Positions 26,501 through 35,133 of a stretch of 37,806 bases of DNA are shown here, in pieces. The position numbers were made by a program, and so were the translations under genes. The stretch is taken from NCBI GenBank assembly GCA_947259295.1, contig CAMYMG010000076.1, positions 1 to 37,806 on the forward strand. Direction: 5' to 3'. This stretch comes from an uncultured Rhizobiaceae bacterium. Lineage in GTDB: Bacteria > Pseudomonadota > Alphaproteobacteria > Rhizobiales > Rhizobiaceae. The notes below the pieces were generated by a model. It made no database searches. It was given only the letters and a program-made list of their open reading frames with translations, and was not told the origin of the DNA. Every line of letters starts with the position of its first letter. Positions within the stretch are counted from its first letter, which is position 1.

Positions 26501-28063
26501 ATGACGGCGACGGATGCCACGGCTGGAGGGCAGCGGGAAGGTGCGACCCTGCGGCAGTGGGTGTCGGTCTTCGGATGCATGCTCGGAGCGCTGATCGCCG
26601 TCCTCGACATCCAGATCACCAATTCATCCCTGCCCGAGATCGAAGGCGGCATCGGCACCGGCATCGAGAACGGCACCTGGATCTCGACATCCTACCTGAT
26701 CGGCGAGATCATCATGATCCCGCTGACCGACTATCTGAGCCGGGTCTTCTCGTTCCGCCGGTTCCTGCTTGGCAACCTCGGCCTGTTTCTTGTTTTCTCC
26801 GTCGGCTGCGCCTTCGCCACGAACCTCACCGAGATGATCATACTGCGCGGGCTGCAGGGGTTCACGGCCGGCGTCATGATCCCGATGGCGTTTACGCGGG
26901 TCCTGACCACGCTGCCACGGCATCAGCAGCCGGCCGGTCTCGCGGCCTTTGCGCTGACGGCGACCTTCGGGCCGTCGATCGGACCCACCATCGGCGGCTT
27001 CCTGACCGAACACTACGGCTGGCAGTACATCTTCTTCGTCAACCTGATACCCGGCGCCGTGATGTTCGCTCTTCTCATTCCTACGCTCGAGAGCAGCAAG
27101 ATGAATCTCGCCCTGCTGCGCGAGGGCGACTGGCTAGGGATCGGCTTCATGGCGGTCGGCCTGGCGTCGCTGCAGACCGTTCTCGACGAAGGCAACCAGG
27201 ATGACTGGTTCGGCTCTCCCCACATCGTCCATCTGTCGATCGTCGCTGCGGTCGCGCTAACCATTTTCATCATTATCGAACTCAAGGTGGAGAAGCCGGC
27301 AGTCCAGCTCAGACTGCTGACCGGCCGCAATTTCGCGCTGGGCACCTTCGCCAACGTCATCGTGGGTTTTGCGCTGTTCGGCTCGGTGTATGTCCTGCCA
27401 GCCTATCTGAGCCAGGTGCAGGGCTACAATTCGGAGCAGATCGGCAACGTGCTGGCCTGGGTGGGGCTGCCGCAGCTTCTCATCATCCCGCTCGTACCGC
27501 TGCTGCAGAAGCATTTCGACCCGCGCCTTGTCGTTTGCACCGGGCTCGCGATCTTCGCCGCCAGCTGCTTCATGAACACGCATCTTAGCCTGGACATCAG
27601 CGGCGACCAGCTGATCATGACGAACATCGTTCGCGCGATCGGCCAGGCCGTCGTCATTGCGCCGCTCGTGGGTATCGCCATGGCGAATATTCCGAAGGAA
27701 ATGTCGGCGGCCGCTTCGGGCGTGTTCAACATGCTGCGCAGCCTGGGTGGCGCCGTGGGAACTGCGACACTCGCCACCATCATCACCAGGCGCGAAGAGT
27801 TCCATTCCAACATCATCGGCCAGTCGGTCACGCCCTACGGCAACACGGTCGAGCAGTTTCTGGCCAGCATGCAGAACTACTTCCTGGCCCACGGCGCAGG
27901 CGATGTCGCGATGGCGCGTCATCAGGCGGAAATCCTGCTTGGCAAGCTCGTCGGCCAGCAATCGCTCATCCTGGCCTTTTCAGACACCTTCTATGTGCTG
28001 GGGGCGATCTTGATCGTTGCCGCCGTGGCAGTTCTGCTGACGCGCCGGCGGCCAACCGGCTGA
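26501..28063 (+). CDS. DHA2-family MFS multidrug exporter (EmrB-like)
   Basis: The 520-residue protein has about 14 membrane helices. DHA2 features include LIAVLDIQITNSSLPEI in helix 1 (motif D1-like), ISTSYLIGEIIMIPLTDYLS, LRGLQGFTAGVMIPMAF, and motif C (TFGPSIGPTIGGFLTEHYGWQYIFFVNLIPG). It should export hydrophobic compounds with proton antiport through the adjacent EmrA adaptor. It lies 15 bases downstream of the adaptor gene. Whether the pump handles the substrate or product of the upstream molybdenum hydroxylase is speculation based on position. Confidence 0.94.
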   Translation: MTATDATAGGQREGATLRQWVSVFGCMLGALIAVLDIQITNSSLPEIEGGIGTGIENGTWISTSYLIGEIIMIPLTDYLSRVFSFRRFLLGNLGLFLVFSVGCAFATNLTEMIILRGLQGFTAGVMIPMAFTRVLTTLPRHQQPAGLAAFALTATFGPSIGPTIGGFLTEHYGWQYIFFVNLIPGAVMFALLIPTLESSKMNLALLREGDWLGIGFMAVGLASLQTVLDEGNQDDWFGSPHIVHLSIVAAVALTIFIIIELKVEKPAVQLRLLTGRNFALGTFANVIVGFALFGSVYVLPAYLSQVQGYNSEQIGNVLAWVGLPQLLIIPLVPLLQKHFDPRLVVCTGLAIFAASCFMNTHLSLDISGDQLIMTNIVRAIGQAVVIAPLVGIAMANIPKEMSAAASGVFNMLRSLGGAVGTATLATIITRREEFHSNIIGQSVTPYGNTVEQFLASMQNYFLAHGAGDVAMARHQAEILLGKLVGQQSLILAFSDTFYVLGAILIVAAVAVLLTRRRPTG

Positions 28064-28070
28064 GCCAGCG

Positions 28071-28255
28071 TCAGCTGTCAGGATTGCGCACCGCGAGGAG
28101 GGCGAGATTGGCGCGCGCCCGCATGAGCAGCCACATCATGTCCCGCACGGCGATTCCGGGAGCCCGGCAGCTTCCGCATAGGAAATTTTCGTACCGCTAG
28201 TCACCTCTCGCCAGCCTTTCGAATGGCCGGGTCGTCCGAGAGCATGTCCGCCGCA
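28071..28255 (-). pseudogene. Possible decayed coding remnant
   Basis: Three adjoining minus-strand frames read as protein-like segments if two frameshifts are allowed: MLSDDPAIRKAGER, then VTSGTKISYAEAAGLP, then IAVRDMMWLLMRARANLALL ending at a stop at 28071-28073. No intact frame or ribosome site exists. It could be a gene fossil or chance in GC-rich DNA, and I do not recognise the sequence. The rest of 28064-28347 shows nothing nameable beyond a TTGACC (28296-28301) that could be a minus-35 for the next gene. Confidence 0.2.
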
Positions 28256-28347
28256 AACGCCTGTATTATATGGGTCGACGCCCTCCGCTCCTATGTTGAC
28301 CTTGGCATCCAGAATGTCTGGCGGCCCGGTTTAAAGGAGCGAGTGCA

Positions 28348-28764
28348 ATGAAACTCTCAAGGTCAATGCTGATAACGACTGTCTTGGGCGTAATGCTGGC
28401 TGCTGGTTCGGTATCGCCATCGCTGGCCGGTCACCATGGCGGCGGCGGATTTGGCGGTCATGGGTTCGGCCATCACGACGGCGGCGGCCACGGATTCGGC
28501 GGTGGCCACGGCTTTGGCGGTATTCCCTTCATGGGAGATGGCCATGGAGGCGGCTACGACGGTGGTTTCCATCACGGTCATCACGGCGGCCACTACCGCG
28601 GAGGCTATGGCGGATACGGCCTGCTGCTTTCCCCCTATTTGGACGATGATGACGCGTACGACTACAATTACTCGGTCGGTTATTGCGAGGATATTCACCC
28701 GTCCTACAACCCCTACACCGGCACCTATATCGGCCGTGACGGGCGGGCCCACTATTGCCCTTAA
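28348..28764 (+). CDS. Secreted Gly/His-rich protein with BA14K-like C-terminus
   Basis: The 138-residue product has a signal peptide (MKLSRSMLITTVLGVMLAAG, cleavage near SLAG|H). A low-complexity region at about 28-90, dominated by Gly and His (GHHGGGGFGGHGFGHHDGG and similar), follows. The Cys-bracketed C-terminal motif (YCEDIHPSYNPYTGTYIG then RDGRAHYC) resembles the BA14K lectin-like family of rhizobia and Brucella. The His-rich part could bind Ni, Zn or Cu, and the tail may be a surface or carbohydrate-binding motif; both are inferences. AAAGGAG precedes the ATG. It is a single gene, convergent with the formate/nitrite channel. Confidence 0.8.
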   Translation: MKLSRSMLITTVLGVMLAAGSVSPSLAGHHGGGGFGGHGFGHHDGGGHGFGGGHGFGGIPFMGDGHGGGYDGGFHHGHHGGHYRGGYGGYGLLLSPYLDDDDAYDYNYSVGYCEDIHPSYNPYTGTYIGRDGRAHYCP

Positions 28765-28823
28765 GCCAAGCTGCCAATGACGGGTCTATGCTGGGGGCGC
28801 AGACCTCGCCGGCTGAACAGAAG

Positions 28824-29666
28824 TCACTCCGCTGGGCCGAACGACACTTTCGCCGCTGGCGCCTGTCGTTCGGCGTCCCGTTCTTTGCGGTAGATCCAGT
28901 AAAGGGGCAGGCCGGTGAAGAGAAACCCACCGACGATGTTTCCCAGGGTGACCGGAATCTGGTTCCAGTACCACCAGTCGGCGATGGTGATTTTCGCGCC
29001 CAGCATCATTCCCATGGGAATGGCGAACATGTTGACGACGCAGTGCTCGAAACCGAGCGCGAAGAACGCGAATATCGGCAGCCAGCAGCCGATGATCTTT
29101 CCGGGTACCGATGTTGAGCTTAAGCCCATGACCACGCCCAGACATACCATCCAGTTGCACAGCATCGCCTTCACGAACGCGGTCACGAGGCCTTCGTAGC
29201 CGTAGGGTTCGTATGCGATCGTCTTGGCCTCGGCGAGGGCTCGGATATGATCACCCAGGGCGCCTGCAGCCGCATTCCCGACATCTGTGAGAACGACATA
29301 GAAAAGGCCCGCGAAAAGCAATGAGCCGAGCATGTTGCCAGCGAACACCCAGCACCAGTTGGCCAGCATCGAGCCGAAGCTGGCACGGCGCGCCATGACG
29401 GCGAGCGGCACGAGGCCGAAATTGCCGGTCAGGAGCTCCAGACCCAGGATCACGATCATCGCGAAACCGACCGGGAAAATGAGCGCCCCTACCAGCGGCA
29501 CATTCGTCTGAAAGGCCCCATCCAGCGCCAGGCTTGTTGCGAAGGCGAGCAGCGCACCCGAGAACATGCCGCGGATCAGAAGGTCCGGGACGCGATGCGC
29601 CGCCTTGGCGGCACCGAGATCGACCATGGCCTGGACGATCTCTCGGGGATTGAAACTGTCGTTCAT
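28824..29666 (-). CDS. Formate/nitrite transporter family channel (FocA/NirC-like)
   Basis: The 280-residue protein has six membrane helices in the FNT arrangement. Family landmarks are IRGMFSGALLAFATSLAL, GLELLTGNFGLVPLAVM, NWCWVFAGNMLGSLLF, CNWMVCLGVVMGLSS, FFALGFEHCVVNMFAIPMGM (central conserved His) and NIVGGFLFTGLPLYWIYRK. FNT pentamers move formate, nitrite or hydrosulfide. The ATG at 29664-29666 gives the family N-terminus, whereas the open frame to 29948 is an uncharacteristic basic leader. It lies downstream of the DHA2 remnant on the same strand and close to an oxalate decarboxylase gene, which favours formate as substrate. Nitrite cannot be excluded. Confidence 0.92.
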   Translation of the reverse strand: MNDSFNPREIVQAMVDLGAAKAAHRVPDLLIRGMFSGALLAFATSLALDGAFQTNVPLVGALIFPVGFAMIVILGLELLTGNFGLVPLAVMARRASFGSMLANWCWVFAGNMLGSLLFAGLFYVVLTDVGNAAAGALGDHIRALAEAKTIAYEPYGYEGLVTAFVKAMLCNWMVCLGVVMGLSSTSVPGKIIGCWLPIFAFFALGFEHCVVNMFAIPMGMMLGAKITIADWWYWNQIPVTLGNIVGGFLFTGLPLYWIYRKERDAERQAPAAKVSFGPAE

Positions 29667-29820
29667 TGGAGAGCTTCCGTGGTTGAGGGGCCGTGCGACC
29701 GGTCCGCGCCTCTGCTTACGGCGTTCTCGCCGGTTCCAGTCAGCATGCCGCAGGGCAAGCGGCGTTTCTTTCCAGAACGAACCCATCCGTGTTCGGAAAG
29801 CGTGCTGCAGGAACGAGCTA

Positions 29821-31402
29821 CTAAGCCAGAGCTTTGCCGGGGCGGACGAAGGGCAGGACCGCGATCGCCACGAATGACAGTGCGGCCATCGCCGCCCAGG
29901 CGATATTGATGGTCTCGGCCATCGCTGCCTTCTGGACAAGCGGCGCAAGCAGCTCCCGGACGGATGGATCGTTAAGCGCGGCAGTGCCAGCTTCCATGGC
30001 GTCTCGGGGGATTCCGATCGCTATCGCTGTCGCAACATCTCCAGCCTTGAGCCGGGAAATTATGGCCGCGCCATGGGCGGCCGAGAGCCCGTAGATGATC
30101 GTGTCGATGGCGGCCAACCCGATCGCCCCACCCAGATTGCGCATCAGGTTGAACAACGCACTCGCGTCGGGAACGCGCTCCGGTGGAATGCTGCCGAGAG
30201 CGAGTCTCGTCGGTGGCAGCAGGCAGAAGATGATGGCCACGCCTCTAAGCGCTTGCGGCCAGAACATCTCGGCAAAATCGCTGTCAATGGTCTGGCGGGC
30301 GCTGAGGCCAAGGCCGACCGCAAACAGCGTGAACCCGAAGGCGGTGAGTACTCGACCGTCGAGCCTCCGCTCCAGCGCAACGGCAACCGGCGCCGTCAGC
30401 AACTGTGCGACCCCGGTTACGAGCATGATCTGGCCGATCTCGAGCGCGCCATGGCCGCGCACATAGGCGAGGAAGACAGGCATCAGATCGACAGAGCCAT
30501 AAAGTCCGATGCCGAGTACGAAACTCAGCAGCGATGCCAGCGCAAAGTCCCGGTTGGCAAACAAGTTGATGTCGACAAGGGGCCGATCGGCCTGGACGGA
30601 GCGCCGAACGAAAACGACACCGGCAACGATCGTGCCGGCCATGAGCCCGACAACGACCGGCGAGAGCCAACCGCGATGCGGCGCCTCCTTCAACGCGATT
30701 TCCAAAGACGCCAAGCCGATTGCGAGCAACAGCAGGGAGACCGGGTCGAAGCGCTTCCAGATCAAACGATCGGATTGCTCGCGCGGCAGAAGCATCAGGC
30801 CGCAGACGCCGGCGATCACACCGGGGGCGACATTGACGAGAAACAGCCAGTGCCATGAATAGGTCTGGGTGATCCAGCCGCCGGCGATCGGTCCAACCGT
30901 CGGCGCGAGCACTGCGAGCACGCCGGCAATCGTGGTTGCTGCGCCCTGCAGCCTCGAAGGAAAGAACAGGAAGACCGAAGCGAACACGGCCGGAATGAGC
31001 ATGCCGCCCGAGAAGCCCTGGACGACGCGCCAGGCGACCAGCTCGGCAAATCCGGTGCTTGCTGCACAGCCGAGGGAGGCCGCGGAAAACACCAGGACCG
31101 CTGAACTGAACAGGCGTCTCATGCCTAGCAGGGCGGTCAGGAAGCCAGTCAACGGAATCGCGACGACTTCTGCGATGAGATAGGCGGTCTGGACCCAGCT
31201 TATCCCGGTCGGGCGCGATGCCGACCGCCTGCTGGATCGTGGGCAATGAGGTGGCGACGATCTGGATGTCGAGTATCGCCATGAACATGCCGAGACACAT
31301 GATAGTGAAGCCTGCCAGGGTGCGGACGCCACCGGTCGGTTCTTTTGGGTGCAAGGCAGGGATCCGTTCTGTTGACGAGCGTGCGTTCGCTTTCCAGGCC
31401 AC
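29821..31402 (-). pseudogene. Frameshifted DHA2-family MFS transporter
   Basis: The N-terminal part from a GTG at 31400-31402 reads GGVRTLAGFTIMCLGMFMAI, LDIQIVATSLPTIQQAVG, IAPDR. It then loses the frame, and the rest of the transporter (SWVQTAYLIAEVVAIPLTGF onward to the stop at 29821) continues in the next frame. The break is an extra C on the plus strand in CCC at 31204-31206: removing one base restores Asp-Arg-Ile-Ser-Trp-Val-Gln-Thr, the normal DHA2 sequence after helix 1. Everything after that point, about 460 residues with motif C and 13 helices, is intact. Either the gene was inactivated recently or this is a base-calling error. It is divergent from the bicupin gene and upstream of the FNT channel. 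Confidence 0.85.
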
Positions 31403-31661
31403 CTATCGGTGCCCTTCGCCCCGGCAAGGCAATACCGCAAACTTCGCGGCGTTCTCGAAAGAACCCGAACCCGTCTTGAGCGATTGTTCGACTGGCCCGG
31501 GACGCATTGCTGGTCCCACATCGAACCACATCATGCCGCCTCCCCCTCGGCATGCACGGCACCACCGGAGAAATCGCATCCCTCCCGTGCGAACTCCGAC
31601 CCGATGTGCGATCGAGCGACGTCCCGGGCTGCCCAACGGACCATCACAGGAGAGCCATTCC

Positions 31662-32906
31662 ATGGAAAAGATTTCGCGGCGCGATATTCTGGCACTTGGC
31701 GCCGTCGGTGGCGCCGCGTTGGCAACAGGAGCGCGCGCCGCGTCATTCGGCAATCCTGATGAGCCTGCCGAGGGCGCCATCAACGCCAATCCGGCCGGCC
31801 TGTCGGACCCGGGGCCCAAGAACGAGGTACTCTACGACCAGTTCCCTTCGCGCGTCAGTCCGCCGCCAACCGATGTCGGCGGCATGCCGCAGTTCTGGTC
31901 GTCCTTCAACACCGCGTCCAAACGCATCCAGGATGGCGGCTGGGCGCGTCAGGTGACGCAGGATGATTTTGCGATTTCGGATGCGGTTTCCGGCGTCAAC
32001 ATGCGCCTTGGCCCCGGCGGTATCCGGGAGATGCACTGGCATCTGGCCGCCGAGTGGGCGATCATGACCAACGGCCGCTGCCGTGTCACCGTGCTCGACC
32101 CAAAGGGCCGCGCCTACGTCCAGGATGTCGGCGAGGGCGACCTCTGGTATTTCTCGGCCGGCTATCCGCATTCTTTGCAGGGACTGGGTCCCGACGGCTG
32201 CGAATTCGTCATCGTCTTCGACGAAGGCAAGCAGTCGGAGTACAACACGCTTCTCCTGACTGACTGGATCGCCCACACCCCGCCCGACATCCTGGCGCTC
32301 AACTTCGGCGTGCCTGCCGATACGTTCAAATCGATCCCGCTTCACGATCTGTGGATCTTCCAGGGCAAGGAGCCGGGTCCGCTTTCCGCCGACCAGGATG
32401 CCGTTGCCTCGGCCGGACTGCCGCCTGAACCCTTCACGTTCCGCCTTGGCCAGTCCACCCCGATCAAGAGCAACCGCTCGGGCACGCTCCGCCTTGCCGA
32501 CAGTTCGATCTTCACGGTCTCGAAGACGATTGCCGCTGCGCTGGAAACCATCGCGCCCGGGGCCGTGCGCGAGATGCATTGGCACCCCAACGCCGCCGAG
32601 TGGCAGTACTGGATCAAGGGCGAGGGCCGCATGACAGTGTTTGACGCCGGGCCCCGCGCGCAGACGGCCGACTTCAAGTCGGGCGACATCGGCTACGTCA
32701 AGCGTGGCCAGGGTCATGTCATCCAGAACACCGGCACGACCGAACTGCAGTTCCTGGCGGTTTTCAAGATCGCCGAATATCAGGAGATCGGTCTTTCAAG
32801 CTGGCTGACCCACACGCCGGCGCCGATGGTGGCTCAACACCTGAACATCGATCCGTCGGTCCTGGGCAAGTTCCCGAGCAACCAGCCCGGCATCCTGCCG
32901 GAATAG
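31662..32906 (+). CDS. Tat-exported bicupin, oxalate decarboxylase family
   Basis: The 414-residue product begins with a twin-arginine signal (SRRDILALGAVGGAALATGA) and has two cupin domains. Mn site 1 is His125, His127, Glu131 and His170 (MHWHLAAE; YPHS). Mn site 2 is His306, His308, Glu313 and His352 (MHWHPNAAE; GHVIQ). The active-site lid reads Ser192-Glu193-Tyr-Asn-Thr196, matching the SENST lid of Bacillus OxdC with the catalytic Glu kept, which favours decarboxylation of oxalate to formate and CO2 over oxidation. CAGGAGAG upstream fixes the ATG at 31662. The Tat signal places it in the periplasm. It is divergent from a broken DHA2 transporter, and a formate/nitrite channel lies beyond. 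Confidence 0.92.
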   Translation: MEKISRRDILALGAVGGAALATGARAASFGNPDEPAEGAINANPAGLSDPGPKNEVLYDQFPSRVSPPPTDVGGMPQFWSSFNTASKRIQDGGWARQVTQDDFAISDAVSGVNMRLGPGGIREMHWHLAAEWAIMTNGRCRVTVLDPKGRAYVQDVGEGDLWYFSAGYPHSLQGLGPDGCEFVIVFDEGKQSEYNTLLLTDWIAHTPPDILALNFGVPADTFKSIPLHDLWIFQGKEPGPLSADQDAVASAGLPPEPFTFRLGQSTPIKSNRSGTLRLADSSIFTVSKTIAAALETIAPGAVREMHWHPNAAEWQYWIKGEGRMTVFDAGPRAQTADFKSGDIGYVKRGQGHVIQNTGTTELQFLAVFKIAEYQEIGLSSWLTHTPAPMVAQHLNIDPSVLGKFPSNQPGILPE

Positions 32907-32916
32907 CCGGTCGGTG

Positions 32917-32950
32917 GCGGCGCGGCCATCCGATCCGCGCCGCTTGTCCT
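32917..32950. terminator. Hairpin between the convergent bicupin and class V genes
   Basis: GCGGCGCGG (32917-32925) and CCGCGCCGC (32935-32943) form a perfect nine-base GC stem with a nine-base loop, starting 10 bases after the bicupin stop. It is followed by TTGTCCTT on the plus strand. Its place between two convergent stops suggests a bidirectional terminator, though the T-tract is poor. Confidence 0.5.
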
Positions 32951-32956
32951 TGGCAA

Positions 32957-34240
32957 CTACAGGGAGTGCCGGGCGACGATCTCGCGCAGTGCCTCGCCGA
33001 AGCGGCGAACCTCGTCGAGCGTGTTGTAGTGGACGAGAGAGGCACGGATGGCGCCTCGGTCCATCGAAAGTCCCAGCCGTTTCATCAGCCGTGGCGCGTA
33101 CATGTGGCCGTCGCGGATTCCGATGTCGCGCTTGGCCATTTCCTCCACGATCATCTGCGGCGACAGGCTGCCGATGTTGAAGCAGAAGGTCGGCACGCGC
33201 TCGTTGATGCGCGCCTCATCGGCGACGCCGTAGATGGTGGCGCCGCAGTCCTTGAGAACCCTCATCATCTCGCGCGCCAGCACGGTCTCGTAGTCGCGGA
33301 TGGCGCCCATGCCGGCAACGATGTTCTCGCGCCGCGTGCGGTTGTTTGACGGCGCGAAATTGCGGCCGATCGATTCCAGGTAGCGAACGGCGGCGTCCAT
33401 GCCGGCGACGTTCTCGTAGATGAAGGTGCCGGCCTCGACCTTGTGCGGCGGCTCGTCGGGAATGAAGTCCTCACGGAACGTCGGCAGGCGCTTCAGCGTG
33501 TCGAAACGGCCCCAGAGAAAGCCCATGTGAGGCGAAAAATTCTTGTAGCCGGAACAGACGAGATAGTCGCAATCCCAGGCCTGCACGTCGATCAGCCCGT
33601 GCGGGCCATAGTGCACGGAGTCGAGGAAGACCTCGGCGCCGGCAGCATGCGCGATTCTGGCGACCGAGGCGACGTCGACGATGGAGCCGATCGAATGCGC
33701 CGTCACCGTGCAGGCGACGAGCCGCGTCCGGTCGCAGACAAGCGGGCGCAGGTCGTCGACGTGCAGATTGCCGTCCTCGCGCATGCGCCACCAGACGATC
33801 TTGGCGCCCTGCGATTCCAGTGCCGTCCAGGTTGCGATGTTGGCGTCGTGGTCCATGTCGGTGACGACAATCTCGTCGCGCTCGCCGAGCATCTGGGCAA
33901 TGCCGAGGCTGACCAGCCGGATGAACGAGGTGGCATTCATGCCGAAGCAGATTTCCTCCGGGCGATAGGCGTTGATGAGCAGGGCGACGCTCTCGCGCGC
34001 GGTCGCGACCGACTGATCGACCGTGACGCTGCGGCCATAGCGGCCTCCGCGCTGCACATTGTGGTCGACGAGGTGATCGCAGACGGCGTCGAGCACGCTT
34101 TGCGGGATCTGCGCTCCGGCGGCATTGTCGAGAAAGATGAACGACCCGGCCTTCTTCAATGCGGGGAACATGGCGCGTACGGCCTCCACCGGGAATGCCG
34201 CCGGCGTGGCTTGGGCGGGCTGGGTCGGATGCTGGTTCAC
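32957..34240 (-). CDS. Class V PLP-dependent enzyme, cysteine desulfurase-like but lacking the catalytic cysteine
   Basis: The 427-residue protein has the fold-type I class V pattern: [16 protein letters not shown] (35-50), [11 protein letters not shown], the PLP-ring Asp207 and His210 in FLDSVH, and Schiff-base Lys233 in [12 protein letters not shown]. Where IscS/SufS proteins carry the sulfur-accepting Cys loop (R-x-G-x-x-C), this protein has R376-D-G-H-M-Y-A382 with no Cys. It therefore fits the VC1184-type desulfurase-like subgroup and is unlikely to be a normal desulfurase. It is the last gene of an amino-acid uptake cluster, 57 bases after the permease. A lyase, epimerase or aminotransferase role on the imported amino acid is inferred. 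Confidence 0.88.
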   Translation of the reverse strand: MNQHPTQPAQATPAAFPVEAVRAMFPALKKAGSFIFLDNAAGAQIPQSVLDAVCDHLVDHNVQRGGRYGRSVTVDQSVATARESVALLINAYRPEEICFGMNATSFIRLVSLGIAQMLGERDEIVVTDMDHDANIATWTALESQGAKIVWWRMREDGNLHVDDLRPLVCDRTRLVACTVTAHSIGSIVDVASVARIAHAAGAEVFLDSVHYGPHGLIDVQAWDCDYLVCSGYKNFSPHMGFLWGRFDTLKRLPTFREDFIPDEPPHKVEAGTFIYENVAGMDAAVRYLESIGRNFAPSNNRTRRENIVAGMGAIRDYETVLAREMMRVLKDCGATIYGVADEARINERVPTFCFNIGSLSPQMIVEEMAKRDIGIRDGHMYAPRLMKRLGLSMDRGAIRASLVHYNTLDEVRRFGEALREIVARHSL

Positions 34241-34297
34241 GGTAGTCTCCTTGAAAGCAATGGTCGTATTCGAAAGGGTTCGTGGGCGGCCCGGATG

Positions 34298-34972
34298 TCA
34301 GCGTGCCTTCTCGGTGTGGAAGCGTTTCTCGAGCAGGCTGACCAGGCGGACCATAGGCCAGAGAAAGATGAGATAGACCAGCGCGGCTCCGATCAGAGGT
34401 GAGGGGTTGGCATAGAGCGCCTGTGCGTTGTTCGCCTCCTTGAGCAGTTCCGGCAGCGCAACCACCGAGGCAAGAGCCGTATCCTTGAACATCGACACGC
34501 AGTTGCTGGTGGTCGGCGGAATGACGAGCCGGATCGCCTGCGGGAGGATTACCTTGCGCAAGGTGAGCAGGAACGGCAGACCGAGCGCGTGGGCGGCCTC
34601 GAACTGGCCGCGCGGGATGCCCTCGATACCGGAGCGGAAAACCTCCGCCGAATAGGCCGACATGACGAACGAGAACGCCATCGTCGCTGACACCCAGGAG
34701 GAAAAGCGGATGCCGACGAAGGGCAGCGCGTAGTAGATCAGGATCAGCACGACCAGCACCGGCATGGCGCGGAAAATGTCGATGTAGCCGATGGCCAGCC
34801 AGCGGAACGGCTTTGGCGCGTAGAGACGGACGAGGCTGATGACGAGGCCGGCCGGAATACCGATGCCGATGCTTAGAATGCCGAGCAGCAGTGTGTTGAG
34901 GAAACCCCGCAGCAATGACGGAAAGGCCGACAGCATGACCTGGCCGTTGAAGAATGTGTCGAGCAAAGTCAT
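34298..34972 (-). CDS. Polar amino acid ABC transporter permease (HisM/GlnP type)
   Basis: The 224-residue inner-membrane protein has about five helices and the N-terminal motif LLRGFLNTLLLGILSIGIG of polar amino acid permeases. The ATPase-coupling loop (EAAHALGLPFLLTLRKVILPQ) contains the EAA motif. GGGGA upstream supports the ATG at 34970-34972. It lies downstream of its substrate-binding protein, separated by a strong hairpin that may set the ratio of the two. Neither a second permease nor the ATP-binding subunit is encoded nearby, so it must form a homodimer or pair with a subunit encoded elsewhere. Confidence 0.94.
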   Translation of the reverse strand: MTLLDTFFNGQVMLSAFPSLLRGFLNTLLLGILSIGIGIPAGLVISLVRLYAPKPFRWLAIGYIDIFRAMPVLVVLILIYYALPFVGIRFSSWVSATMAFSFVMSAYSAEVFRSGIEGIPRGQFEAAHALGLPFLLTLRKVILPQAIRLVIPPTTSNCVSMFKDTALASVVALPELLKEANNAQALYANPSPLIGAALVYLIFLWPMVRLVSLLEKRFHTEKAR

Positions 34973-35084
34973 GGAACGTCCCCGCTAAGTCCTGCGAACG
35001 AGGCGGGGAGTTTGGCTGTCGGCCTGTTCCTGCGCTCGATCGGCCCGTATTCCGTCGGCTTTCGCCGCAATGCTCCGGAGGAAG

Positions 35085-35110
35085 ACCATGCCGGCTTGCG
35101 CCGGCATGGT
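35085..35110 (-). repeat. Intergenic hairpin between binding-protein and permease genes
   Basis: ACCATGCCGGC (35085-35095) and GCCGGCATGGT (35100-35110) form a perfect 11-base stem with a four-base loop, lying 23 bases past the binding-protein stop. No T-tract follows, so transcription should continue. Such structures downstream of binding-protein genes are known to protect the upstream mRNA and raise its product over the permease; that role is inferred here. Confidence 0.75.
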
Positions 35111-35133
35111 TGGATGCAACGGTAGCGTTGCGA

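Noticed and set aside
28430..28620. Tandem GGC/CAC-rich repeats as a possible CRISPR-like or regulatory array
   Set aside because: They are explained by the Gly/His-rich coding region, with irregular units and no spacers.
29740..29810. Imperfect hairpin between the DHA2 remnant and the FNT gene as a terminator
   Set aside because: The stem has a bulge and no T-tract; it is too weak to list.
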